Shown here: positions 51,351 to 58,713 of the stretch, in pieces
Layout of the letters: every line of letters starts with the position of its first letter
Numbering within the stretch: position 1 is the stretch's first letter
Origin: an uncultured Bacteroides sp.
GTDB lineage: Bacteria; Bacteroidota; Bacteroidia; Bacteroidales; Bacteroidaceae
DNA: 64,000 nucleotides
NCBI RefSeq assembly: GCF_963666545.1
Contig: NZ_OY762899.1
Coordinates: 4,381,688 to 4,445,687, forward strand
Direction of reading: 5' to 3'
Made by a program: the position numbers and the translations under genes
The notes under the pieces: generated by a model
The model's input: only the letters and a program-made list of their open reading frames with translations
Database searches by the model: none
Told to the model about the DNA's origin: nothing

Positions 51351-51653
51351 TACTTTTAATTTTAGTTTACGAATCTGGATTTAATCTCTTTATTCACTCT
51401 GAGGGGGAATGATGGATGAATATAGGGTGTTTTAGTGTTTGTTTATCCTGTTTTATTTAATTATTTCACTGTAAAGATTGATTTAGAGTTGCTTTGCGAA
51501 TATGATCACAAAACTTGTTCTATTTATATTGTTTTATACTAATATACGGCGCTTTTTCTTCTTCTAAACGTAACAATATGGTGTATATCTACTGTATAAA
51601 CCAATAAAAAGAAAGCTAAAAAGCGCTTGTAGCTCTAATTTTATAGGGAAAGA
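51351..51653. other. Noncoding AT-rich spacer before serC
   Basis: No credible gene. The only structure seen is GCGCTTTTT (51549-51557) facing its reverse complement AAAAAGCGC (51618-51626) across a 60-nt loop, just upstream of the serC promoter. Confidence 0.4.
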
Positions 51654-51684
51654 TTTGGCATAAGGAAAATATTTTGTAATTTCG
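51654..51684 (+). promoter_or_regulatory. Promoter of serC
   Basis: TTTG (51654-51657), 19-bp spacer, TAATTTCG (51677-51684, one mismatch to TAnnTTTG), giving a roughly 50-nt leader. Confidence 0.6.
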
Positions 51685-51738
51685 CCCTGTCTTAAGACTT
51701 CTAATAACTGAATTTGTTTAACAAAAACCAACTTTCGA

Positions 51739-52806
51739 ATGAAAAAGCATAATTTCAATGCCGGACCTTCCATTCTTCCACGGGAAGTAATTGAGGAGAC
51801 AGCAAAGGCTATTTTGGACTTCAATGGTTCCGGCCTCTCTTTAATGGAAATCAGTCACCGTGCTAAAGACTTTCAACCTGTGGTTGACGAAGCTGAAGCA
51901 TTATTTAAGGAATTACTAAACATCCCCGAGGGTTACTCGGTACTTTTCCTTGGTGGTGGTGCCAGTTTGGAATTTTGCATGGTACCGTTTAATTTCCTTG
52001 AAAAGAAAGCTGCTTATCTTAATACAGGTACATGGGCTAAGAAGGCGATGAAAGAAGCAAAAAGTTTTGGTGAAGTAATAGAAGTAGCTTCTTCGGCCGA
52101 TGCAAACTACTCATTTATTCCAAAAGACTATACAGTACCAACCGATGCAGATTATTTCCATATTACGACGAATAACACTATTTTTGGAACTGAAATAAAA
52201 GAAGATCTTAATTCTCCTATTCCGATGGTGGCTGATATGTCATCTGATATTTTCTCACGTCCTATTGATGTTTCAAAGTACATTTGCATTTACGGTGGAG
52301 CTCAGAAAAACCTTGCTCCGGCTGGTCTTACATTTGTTATTGTGAAAAATGATGCTTTAGGGAAAGTATCTCGCTATATTCCTACTATGTTGAATTATCA
52401 GACGCATGTTGATAATGGTTCAATGTTCAATACTCCTCCTGTAGTACCTATCTACTCGGCATTGCTTACTCTTCGTTGGGTTAAAGCACAGGGTGGAGTG
52501 AAAGAAATGGAGCGTCGTGCTACTGAAAAAGCCGATATGCTGTATGCTGAAATTGAACGCAACAAACTGTTTGTAGGCACTGCAGCCAAGGAAGACCGTT
52601 CACGTATGAACATTTGCTTCGTGATGGCTCCTGAATATAAAGAGCTTGAAGCTGATTTCCAAAAGCTTGCTACAGAAAAAGGTATGATAGGTATCAAAGG
52701 ACACCGCTCGGTAGGTGGCTTCCGTGCTTCATGCTACAATGCCCTGCCCAAGGAAAGTGTTCAAGCTTTGATAGACTGCATGCAGGAGTTTGAGAAGCTG
52801 CACTAA
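51739..52806 (+). CDS. serC: Phosphoserine aminotransferase
   Basis: A 355-residue PLP enzyme that turns 3-phosphohydroxypyruvate and glutamate into phosphoserine, the second step of serine synthesis; in many bacteria it also serves pyridoxal phosphate synthesis. [17 protein letters not shown] opens the protein, [12 protein letters not shown] binds cofactor phosphate, the PLP lysine is in [10 protein letters not shown], and [13 protein letters not shown] near the C-terminus is characteristic. Length matches the family. The next step-sharing gene, serA, follows after a 120-bp gap with an inverted repeat. Confidence 0.95.
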   Translation: MKKHNFNAGPSILPREVIEETAKAILDFNGSGLSLMEISHRAKDFQPVVDEAEALFKELLNIPEGYSVLFLGGGASLEFCMVPFNFLEKKAAYLNTGTWAKKAMKEAKSFGEVIEVASSADANYSFIPKDYTVPTDADYFHITTNNTIFGTEIKEDLNSPIPMVADMSSDIFSRPIDVSKYICIYGGAQKNLAPAGLTFVIVKNDALGKVSRYIPTMLNYQTHVDNGSMFNTPPVVPIYSALLTLRWVKAQGGVKEMERRATEKADMLYAEIERNKLFVGTAAKEDRSRMNICFVMAPEYKELEADFQKLATEKGMIGIKGHRSVGGFRASCYNALPKESVQALIDCMQEFEKLH

Positions 52807-52827
52807 GCGAATCATAAATAAAGTTTT

Positions 52828-52900
52828 CACCACAGATTGCACAGGGCGCAGATAGAGAAAAGGACTTAATCTGTGAAATATCTCTGCGCAATCTGTGGTG
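52828..52900. repeat. Inverted repeat between serC and serA
   Basis: CACCACAGATTGC (52828-52840) faces its exact reverse complement (52888-52900). The unit CACAGATT occurs three times, once inverted in the centre. It looks like a small dispersed palindromic repeat. It also creates a false upstream start for serA at 52873. Confidence 0.7.
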
Positions 52901-52926
52901 ATTCATTTAATAATATTGATATTACT

Positions 52927-53847
52927 ATGAAAGTACTTATTGCTACAGATAAACCGTTTGCCAAAGTGGCCGTAGACGGTATTCGTAAAGAAATTGAAGC
53001 AGCCGGATTTGAGCTGGCTTTACTCGAAAAATATACAGAAAAGGCACAATTGCTTGATGCAGTGAAGGATGCCAATGCCATCATTATCCGCAGTGACATT
53101 ATTGATGCAGCCGTTCTGGATGCTGCGAAAGAACTCAAAATCGTAGTTCGTGCCGGTGCCGGATATGATAATGTAGACCTGGATGCTGCCACAACTCATG
53201 GTGTATGTGTGATGAACACTCCGGGACAAAACTCGAATGCGGTGGCTGAACTAGCACTGGGTATGATGGTATACGCCGTTCGTAACTTCTACAATGGAAC
53301 TTCAGGAACTGAACTGATGGGTAAGAAACTGGGTATTCATGCTTATGGAAACGTAGGACGCAACGTGGCTCGCGTGGCCAAAGGTTTTGGCATGGAAATC
53401 TATGCGTACGATGCTTTCTGTCCCAAAGAGGTGATAGAAAAAGACGGAGTAACGGCTTGTGCTTCTGTTGAAGAATTATACAAAACTTGTAACGTCGTTT
53501 CTCTACATATTCCTGCTACTGCTGAAACGAAAAACTCTATTAACTATGCTTTGTTGAAGGATATGCCCAAAGGGGCTATGTTGGTAAATACGGCTCGTAA
53601 AGAGGTCATTAATGAAACTGAGTTGTTGAAATTGATGGAAGAACGTGCTGACTTTAAGTATGTGACGGACATTATGCCTGCTGCTCATGCTGAATTTACT
53701 GAAAAATACGCAGGACGCTATTTCTCAACACCAAAGAAGATGGGTGCACAAACTGCCGAAGCAAATATCAATGCAGGTATTGCAGCTGCACAGCAGATTG
53801 TAGGTTTCTTGAAAGACGGATGCGAGAAATTCAGAGTGAACAAGTAA
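52927..53847 (+). CDS. serA: D-3-phosphoglycerate dehydrogenase
   Basis: A 306-residue NAD-dependent 2-hydroxyacid dehydrogenase, first step of serine synthesis. The NAD fold has GIHAYGNVGRNVARVAKGFG, close to the family GxGxxG; the catalytic Arg is in RAGAGYDNVD, and VNTARKEVINE holds another conserved segment. It is a short form without the C-terminal ACT regulatory domain, so serine feedback must act differently. The start at 52927 (MKVLIATDKPFAK) is chosen because the longer frame from 52873 is coded by the inverted repeat. Adjacency to serC supports the assignment. Confidence 0.88.
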   Translation: MKVLIATDKPFAKVAVDGIRKEIEAAGFELALLEKYTEKAQLLDAVKDANAIIIRSDIIDAAVLDAAKELKIVVRAGAGYDNVDLDAATTHGVCVMNTPGQNSNAVAELALGMMVYAVRNFYNGTSGTELMGKKLGIHAYGNVGRNVARVAKGFGMEIYAYDAFCPKEVIEKDGVTACASVEELYKTCNVVSLHIPATAETKNSINYALLKDMPKGAMLVNTARKEVINETELLKLMEERADFKYVTDIMPAAHAEFTEKYAGRYFSTPKKMGAQTAEANINAGIAAAQQIVGFLKDGCEKFRVNK

Positions 53848-53859
53848 CAAGATCAACTT

Positions 53860-54057
53860 GTGAGAAAAAAGATATTACCGTACATAATACTGATCTGTTA
53901 TGCAATAGGCTTGTTAATTTCTTCTCTGACTATTGTGTTTAGAGATAGCCTATCCGATTTTGCTAAAGGTTTTTGCGAGGGTATCTCGCTTGTCTTTATC
54001 TTTGTCGGGTTTGTCTATATGTGTTGGTGTTTTATTAAGAAGAAAAAACCTTTATAA
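53860..54057 (+). CDS. Small membrane protein of unknown function
   Basis: A 65-residue protein with two hydrophobic helices (about 6-27 and 44-58) linked by a short loop (FRDSLSDFAKGFCEG) and ending in KKKKPL. It starts with GTG at 53860, 12 bp after serA, and ends 9 bp before the DUF1015 gene, so it is part of the same operon. No family is recognised. Confidence 0.7.
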   Translation: MRKKILPYIILICYAIGLLISSLTIVFRDSLSDFAKGFCEGISLVFIFVGFVYMCWCFIKKKKPL

Positions 54058-54066
54058 ATTTAACTT

Positions 54067-55314
54067 ATGGCAATAATTAAACCTTTTAAAGGCATTCGTC
54101 CTCCAAAAGATTTGGTTGAGCAGGTGGCATCACGTCCTTATGATGTGCTGAACTCTGCTGAAGCCCGTGAGGAGGCTGCCGGTAATGAGAAATCTCTTTA
54201 CCATATCATCAAGCCGGAAATTGATTTTCCCGTTGGTACCGATGAACACGAAGAGAGAGTGTATGCAAAGGCTGCCGAAAATTTTCAGATGTTTCAAGAC
54301 AAGGGATGGTTGGTGCAAGATGATAAAGAACTTTATTATATCTATGCCCAGACCATGAATGGTAAAACCCAATATGGATTGGTAGTGGGTGCTTATGTGC
54401 CGGATTACATGAACGGTGTCATTAAGAAACATGAACTTACCCGTCGTGATAAGGAAGAAGACCGCATGAAGCATGTTCGTGTAAACAATGCCAACATAGA
54501 GCCTGTGTTTTTTGCTTATCCGGATAGTGAGACTCTTGATGCACTTGTGCTGAAATATACAGCACAGAAGCCTCTTTACGATTTCATTGCTCCCGGAGAT
54601 GGCTTTGGTCACACGTTTTGGATTGTTGATGATGCCGTGGATATAGCTACCATCACTAAGGAGTTTGCAGCTATGCCGGCTCTTTACATTGCTGATGGGC
54701 ATCACCGTTCGGCTGCTGCTGCATTGGTGGGGGTTGAAAAGGCAAAACAAAATGTGAATCATACCGGCAAGGAGGAATATAATTACTTCATGGCTGTCTG
54801 CTTCCCTGCCAACCAACTTACCATTATTGATTATAATCGTGTGGTGAAGGATCTTAACGGACTGAGCTCTGCTGAATTCTTATCTGCACTGGAGAAAAAC
54901 TTTACGGTAGAGTTGAAGGGGGCAGAAATATACAAGCCCAATGCGTTGCATAATTTTGGCCTTTATCTGGATGGCAAATGGTATAGCCTCACGGCTAAAG
55001 TAGGTACCTACAATGACAATGACCCTATCGGAGTACTTGATGTTACGATCTCTTCCAATCTGATTCTGGATGAAGTGCTTGGTATCAAGGATCTTCGTTC
55101 GGATAAGCGCATCGACTTTGTAGGTGGTATTCGTGGACTTGGTGAACTCAGCAAACGAGTGGATACTGGGGAGATGAAAGTCGCTTTGGCTCTCTATCCT
55201 GTTTCCATGAAGCAGTTGATGGACATTGCCGACTCGGGTAACATCATGCCACCAAAAACCACTTGGTTTGAGCCAAAACTTCGTTCGGGATTGGTGATAC
55301 ACAAGCTGGTATAA
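54067..55314 (+). CDS. DUF1015-family protein
   Basis: A 415-residue soluble protein of the DUF1015 family (formerly labelled SpoOJ-like or HTH). Typical segments are KPFKGIRPPKDLVEQVASRP and YDVLNSAEAREEA near the start, YIADGHHRSAAA in the middle and PPKTTWFEPKLRSGLVIHKL at the end. DUF1015 genes are linked to serine synthesis genes in many bacteria, as here with serC and serA, which suggests a role in serine metabolism. The activity is not established. Confidence 0.85.
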   Translation: MAIIKPFKGIRPPKDLVEQVASRPYDVLNSAEAREEAAGNEKSLYHIIKPEIDFPVGTDEHEERVYAKAAENFQMFQDKGWLVQDDKELYYIYAQTMNGKTQYGLVVGAYVPDYMNGVIKKHELTRRDKEEDRMKHVRVNNANIEPVFFAYPDSETLDALVLKYTAQKPLYDFIAPGDGFGHTFWIVDDAVDIATITKEFAAMPALYIADGHHRSAAAALVGVEKAKQNVNHTGKEEYNYFMAVCFPANQLTIIDYNRVVKDLNGLSSAEFLSALEKNFTVELKGAEIYKPNALHNFGLYLDGKWYSLTAKVGTYNDNDPIGVLDVTISSNLILDEVLGIKDLRSDKRIDFVGGIRGLGELSKRVDTGEMKVALALYPVSMKQLMDIADSGNIMPPKTTWFEPKLRSGLVIHKLV

Positions 55315-55482
55315 CTGCTTTACCGTCATGCCAGACTGATTCTGTTTTTGGTGAATATACGGAACTTATTGTGTTTCATCAAAACAATAAATTTCTGCAA
55401 ATGTCACTACATATAACATCACTTTTTGCAGCTTGTTTTTAGGCTGTACGAACTTTGGTGCTACTTGTAGTGACATTTTTTA

Positions 55483-55490
55483 TATCTTTG
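55483..55490 (+). promoter_or_regulatory. -7 box directly before the yigZ start
   Basis: TATCTTTG ends 4 nt before the ATG at 55495, the same spacing as in the DEAD-box helicase gene; a leaderless mRNA is predicted. The -33 element is not clear. Confidence 0.5.
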
Positions 55491-55494
55491 CAAC

Positions 55495-56109
55495 ATGGCA
55501 GAAGATACGTACAGAACCATTACCGAACTTTCCGAAAGCATCTACACCGAAAAGCGGAGTAAGTTTATTGCGATTGCTCTTCCTGTGTCCACGCTCGAAG
55601 AGATAAAAGTGCATTTGGATGTGTATCAGAAAAAATACTATGATGCGCGACATTTGTGCTATGCCTATATGTTGGGCCATGAACGGAAAGATTTCCGCGC
55701 AAACGATAATGGTGAACCTTCCGGTACTGCCGGGAAGCCTATTCTAGGACAAATAAACTCCAATGAACTGACCGATATTCTGATTATTGTTGTTCGCTAT
55801 TTTGGTGGAATAAAGTTGGGTACGAGTGGCCTTATTGTAGCTTACAAAGCTGCGGCGGCCGAGGCTATCGCTACTGCTACAATAATAGAAAAAACAGTAG
55901 ATGATGACATCGCCGTGATGTTCGAATACCCGTTTATGAATGATGTGATGCGTATTGTGAAAGAAGAAGAACCTACGATTTTGAGCCAGTCGTATGACAT
56001 GGATTGCTCCATGACGCTGCGTATTCGCCGATCTTTGATGCCTCGACTACGTGCGCGGTTAGGAAAGGTGGAAACAATACGTTTTCCGAAGAATGAGGAT
56101 GAACGATGA
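55495..56109 (+). CDS. yigZ: YigZ/IMPACT-family protein
   Basis: A 204-residue protein of the IMPACT/YigZ family. The N-terminal UPF0029 domain has KRSKFIAIALPVSTLEE, DARHLCYAYMLG, DNGEPSGTAGKPIL and VVRYFGGIKLGTSGL; the C-terminal part is a ferredoxin-like domain. In eukaryotes IMPACT affects translation control; in bacteria the function is uncertain. It is a single gene with its own promoter and a hairpin after the stop (56132-56166). Confidence 0.9.
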   Translation: MAEDTYRTITELSESIYTEKRSKFIAIALPVSTLEEIKVHLDVYQKKYYDARHLCYAYMLGHERKDFRANDNGEPSGTAGKPILGQINSNELTDILIIVVRYFGGIKLGTSGLIVAYKAAAAEAIATATIIEKTVDDDIAVMFEYPFMNDVMRIVKEEEPTILSQSYDMDCSMTLRIRRSLMPRLRARLGKVETIRFPKNEDER

Positions 56110-56131
56110 TCTCTCTCTTTGTCTATTATGA

Positions 56132-56166
56132 AAACAGCTTCTGATAAAAAAGGTCAGAAGCTGTTT
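56132..56166. terminator. Hairpin between yigZ and the CDGSH gene
   Basis: 13-bp perfect stem AAACAGCTTCTGA / TCAGAAGCTGTTT between convergent genes. The T run is weak, so it may act in both directions with modest strength. Confidence 0.65.
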
Positions 56167-56189
56167 CAAAAGATTGTTTTTGAGTAAGA

Positions 56190-56387
56190 CTATTCTTTGT
56201 CAAACTCTACTTTGTGATGTGAGCCGTCGCAAAAAGGCTTGTTTTTAGATTGTCCGCAGCGACAAAGATGCGCGCCATTCATTACCTTTTCTTTTCCATT
56301 TTTGTCGATAAGTTTAATTTCACCCTCGATCAAATAAGGGCCACCTGCTGCTACTTTTACAGTAACTAAATCTTTTTTATTGTCCAT
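56190..56387 (-). CDS. CDGSH iron-sulfur protein
   Basis: A 65-residue small protein with one CDGSH motif: Cys 42, Cys 44, Cys 53 and His 57 in LCRCGQSKNKPFCDGSH, which hold a redox-active 2Fe-2S cluster. No membrane anchor is present, so it is cytoplasmic. It probably acts in electron transfer or Fe-S handling. Convergent with yigZ and divergent from the HpaII-like gene. Confidence 0.88.
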   Translation of the reverse strand: MDNKKDLVTVKVAAGGPYLIEGEIKLIDKNGKEKVMNGAHLCRCGQSKNKPFCDGSHHKVEFDKE

Positions 56388-56470
56388 GATTTTATTTAAT
56401 TAGTCGCTTGATGAAACACACTGCAAATGATTTTGTTCATCTCTTGGAGGTTTGTTTTAACATATTTCCA

Positions 56471-56478
56471 TATATTTG
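56471..56478 (+). promoter_or_regulatory. -7 box of the HpaII-like gene
   Basis: TATATTTG, 39 nt before the ATG at 56518. Confidence 0.5.
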
Positions 56479-56517
56479 CATCTTTGAAGGAAAGAGTTTT
56501 AATTTTTATTTATCAAT

Positions 56518-57603
56518 ATGGCATTTGAAGCAACTAAAAAGGAGTGGAGCGAACTATATACCTTTTTCCGTCTGTTGGCAGACGGATATGTTTGTCTAGG
56601 CACTCCGCAGGGGAAAAGAGATGATGAAAAGCGTTGGCCGGTAGCAATGATTCAACGAGAGGAGCATGACGGTCCCAGGTGTTACTACATTGAAGGCGAA
56701 GAGATTCATATTGTTGGCGAGCAGATTGATAAAAAACTGCCTCGTGAAGATTTCTTGGCAGTAGCCGAATTGATTTTGAGTGCCATTAAATCTTCTTCGG
56801 AAGAGGAAGTAGCTTCTCCTGATGGGGTAGAGGAGTTTCTGGATGAAGCTTCCATCTTCGATTTAGAAGCAAAAACAGAGGATCGTACCGATTTTTCCGT
56901 TGCTTTTTGGCATTCGGACGCACCACTTACGGGTTTTAATGTGCGCTCTCGTTTGGGGAAGATGAATCCGTTGCTCGATGGCGGACGTTCTGCCAACCTG
57001 AAGTTCGAACTCTCCGGAGTGAAGTTTGCCACACCCACGGTGAGCAAAGTAAATGCCTTGGAAACTCAAAACGAAGTAGCCGACCGCATGATGCTGATAG
57101 AACGACTAGGTGGGGTGTTGAAATATACTGATGTGGCCGATCGTGTTTTTCGTAGCAATCTGTTGATGATCGACTTACATTTTCCTCGTTTGTTGGCAGA
57201 GATGCTTCGTACAATGCAAGTAGATGGTATGAATCGCATCAACGAGCTTACCGAACTGATGAAAACCGTTAATCCACTTAAGATTAAGGAAGAACTGATT
57301 GTGAAACATGGGTTTTATGAGTTCAAAATGAAGCAGTTCCTATTGACTTTGGCTTTGGGTATGCGTCCGGCAAAGATCTATAACGGTATGGACTCTGCTG
57401 TGGAGGGATTTCTTATACTTGATGGCAGTGGCGAGATACTTTGTTATCACAAGTCCGAAAAGAAGACGTTTGAGGATTTTCTGTTCCTCAACTCTCGTTT
57501 TGAGAAAGGCTCTACGGTAAAAGACAAATATGGTCTTTTGGAACGTGAAAATGGAATCTATTATTTCAAACTAAACACAAAGATTGGTTTGGTAAAGCGA
57601 TAA
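56518..57603 (+). CDS. HpaII-family type II restriction endonuclease, orphan
   Basis: A 361-residue protein that I recognise as the HpaII restriction endonuclease family, from EATKKEWSELYTFFRLLADG at the start, GFNVRSRLGKMNPLLDGGR in the middle and GLLERENGIYYFKLNTKIGL at the end. DLEAKTEDRTDF (about 118-130) is a candidate PD-(D/E)XK-type ExK site. HpaII itself cuts CCGG. A restriction enzyme normally comes with a methyltransferase that protects the host DNA, but none lies next to it: upstream is the CDGSH gene, downstream a tandem repeat and a nitroreductase. The family call rests on recall without a search; specificity is inferred. Confidence 0.7.
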   Translation: MAFEATKKEWSELYTFFRLLADGYVCLGTPQGKRDDEKRWPVAMIQREEHDGPRCYYIEGEEIHIVGEQIDKKLPREDFLAVAELILSAIKSSSEEEVASPDGVEEFLDEASIFDLEAKTEDRTDFSVAFWHSDAPLTGFNVRSRLGKMNPLLDGGRSANLKFELSGVKFATPTVSKVNALETQNEVADRMMLIERLGGVLKYTDVADRVFRSNLLMIDLHFPRLLAEMLRTMQVDGMNRINELTELMKTVNPLKIKEELIVKHGFYEFKMKQFLLTLALGMRPAKIYNGMDSAVEGFLILDGSGEILCYHKSEKKTFEDFLFLNSRFEKGSTVKDKYGLLERENGIYYFKLNTKIGLVKR

Positions 57604-57606
57604 ATC

Positions 57607-57870
57607 ATCGTCACATCATGATCACATTTACTTGGGTTGATGCTATGCATCGTCACATTTGCGTCACAAAGAGTTGAGGATTAGTGATTGATCGTCACAT
57701 TATGATCACATTTTCTTGAGTTGGTGCTGTGCATCGTCACATTTGCGTCACAAAGAGTTGAGGATTAGTGATTGATCGTCACATGATGATCACATTTATT
57801 TGAGTTGCCGCTATGCATCGTCACATTTACTTGGGTTGTTGCTGTGCATCGTCACATTTGTGTCACAAAG
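57607..57870. repeat. 84-bp tandem repeat, about three units
   Basis: Unit 1 is 57607-57690, unit 2 is 57691-57774 and unit 3 (57775-57870) is altered by an internal re-duplication. Each unit starts ATCGTCACAT, contains ATGATCACATTT, then a second CATCGTCACATTT, and units 1 and 2 end GAGTTGAGGATTAGTGATTG. Units 1 and 2 differ at only a handful of positions. No ORF of note spans it. Confidence 0.9.
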
Positions 57871-57899
57871 TAGGGAGAGGAAAACAACCGTGCTCTTTT

Positions 57900-57942
57900 C
57901 CAAGAGAAGGGTGCAGTTCCTCCAACTGCACCCTTCTCTTGG
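57900..57942. other. Perfect 19-bp inverted repeat with 5-nt loop
   Basis: CCAAGAGAAGGGTGCAGTT (57900-57918), loop CCTCC, exact reverse complement (57924-57942). There is no T run after it on either strand, so it is not a standard terminator. It lies between the tandem repeat and the nitroreductase gene. Confidence 0.8.
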
Positions 57943-58066
57943 AGCAACTGCAGTATGCAGAATATTGATGTGCTAAGTGACTGTCACAGGTTAAACACCT
58001 AGCATGCAATGCTCCATTTAGAATCTCCATAAGGAAACAATCGTATAAAAATAAGTGATATTTAAG

Positions 58067-58630
58067 ATGAAAACGAATGAAGTTTTAGAAACAATTAAGT
58101 TGCGTCGCAGTGTGCGCAGTTATACCTCACAGGAAGTGGCGGAAGAAGATTTGCTGACTATACTTGATGCTGCAACGTATGCTCCTAGCGGTATGAACGA
58201 CCAGACCTGGCACTTCACTGCTGTGCAAGATGCAGCTAAACTGGAAGAGCTGAACAAACGAATAAGAGGTGCGTTTGCAAAGTCGGATGTGAAACATTTG
58301 CAGGAACGGGGACATAACGAGAGTTACTGTTGCTATTATCACGCTCCGGTACTCATTATCGTATCTAACAAAAATGAACACTTGTGGGCTGGGCAAGATT
58401 GTGCGGCTGCCTTGCAGAATATTTTTCTAGCAGCTACCTCGTTAGGTATTGCCTCTTGCTGGGTCAATCAGCTTGGATCCACTTGTGACGATCCTGAAGT
58501 ACGAGCTTTCATAACTTCGCTAGGTGTTCCCGAAGATCATAAAGTATTTGGTTGCGCTGCTTTGGGTTATGCCGACGGCTCTCCGCTAAAAGTAAAAGTG
58601 CGCAAAGAAGATACCATATCATTCGCCTAG
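58067..58630 (+). CDS. Nitroreductase-family flavoprotein
   Basis: A 187-residue FMN-dependent reductase. IKLRRSVRSYTSQEV is the typical N-terminal FMN-contact segment, AATYAPSGMNDQTWHF binds the flavin, and NIFLAATSLGIASCWVNQL and VFGCAALGYADG are in the usual places. It reduces quinones, nitro compounds or similar substrates with NAD(P)H. The ATG at 58067 is preferred to 58055 by family alignment; no clear promoter was picked out. Confidence 0.88.
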   Translation: MKTNEVLETIKLRRSVRSYTSQEVAEEDLLTILDAATYAPSGMNDQTWHFTAVQDAAKLEELNKRIRGAFAKSDVKHLQERGHNESYCCYYHAPVLIIVSNKNEHLWAGQDCAAALQNIFLAATSLGIASCWVNQLGSTCDDPEVRAFITSLGVPEDHKVFGCAALGYADGSPLKVKVRKEDTISFA

Positions 58631-58651
58631 AAATTTAGTCTTTAAAAAAAC

Positions 58652-58695
58652 AATTCACGCAGAGAGGCTGAAAAGAATTGCTCCCTGCGTGAATT
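58652..58695. terminator. Terminator between nitroreductase and gcvP
   Basis: AATTCACGCAG / CTGCGTGAATT, 22-nt loop, with a run of T on the minus strand after the stem; it mainly serves gcvP. Confidence 0.85.
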
Positions 58696-58713
58696 ATTAA
58701 AAAACCATTCGCT

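Noticed and set aside
57607-57870. Possible CRISPR array
   Set aside because: The 84-bp units repeat in full with no unique spacers, and there are no cas genes nearby; this is a plain tandem repeat.
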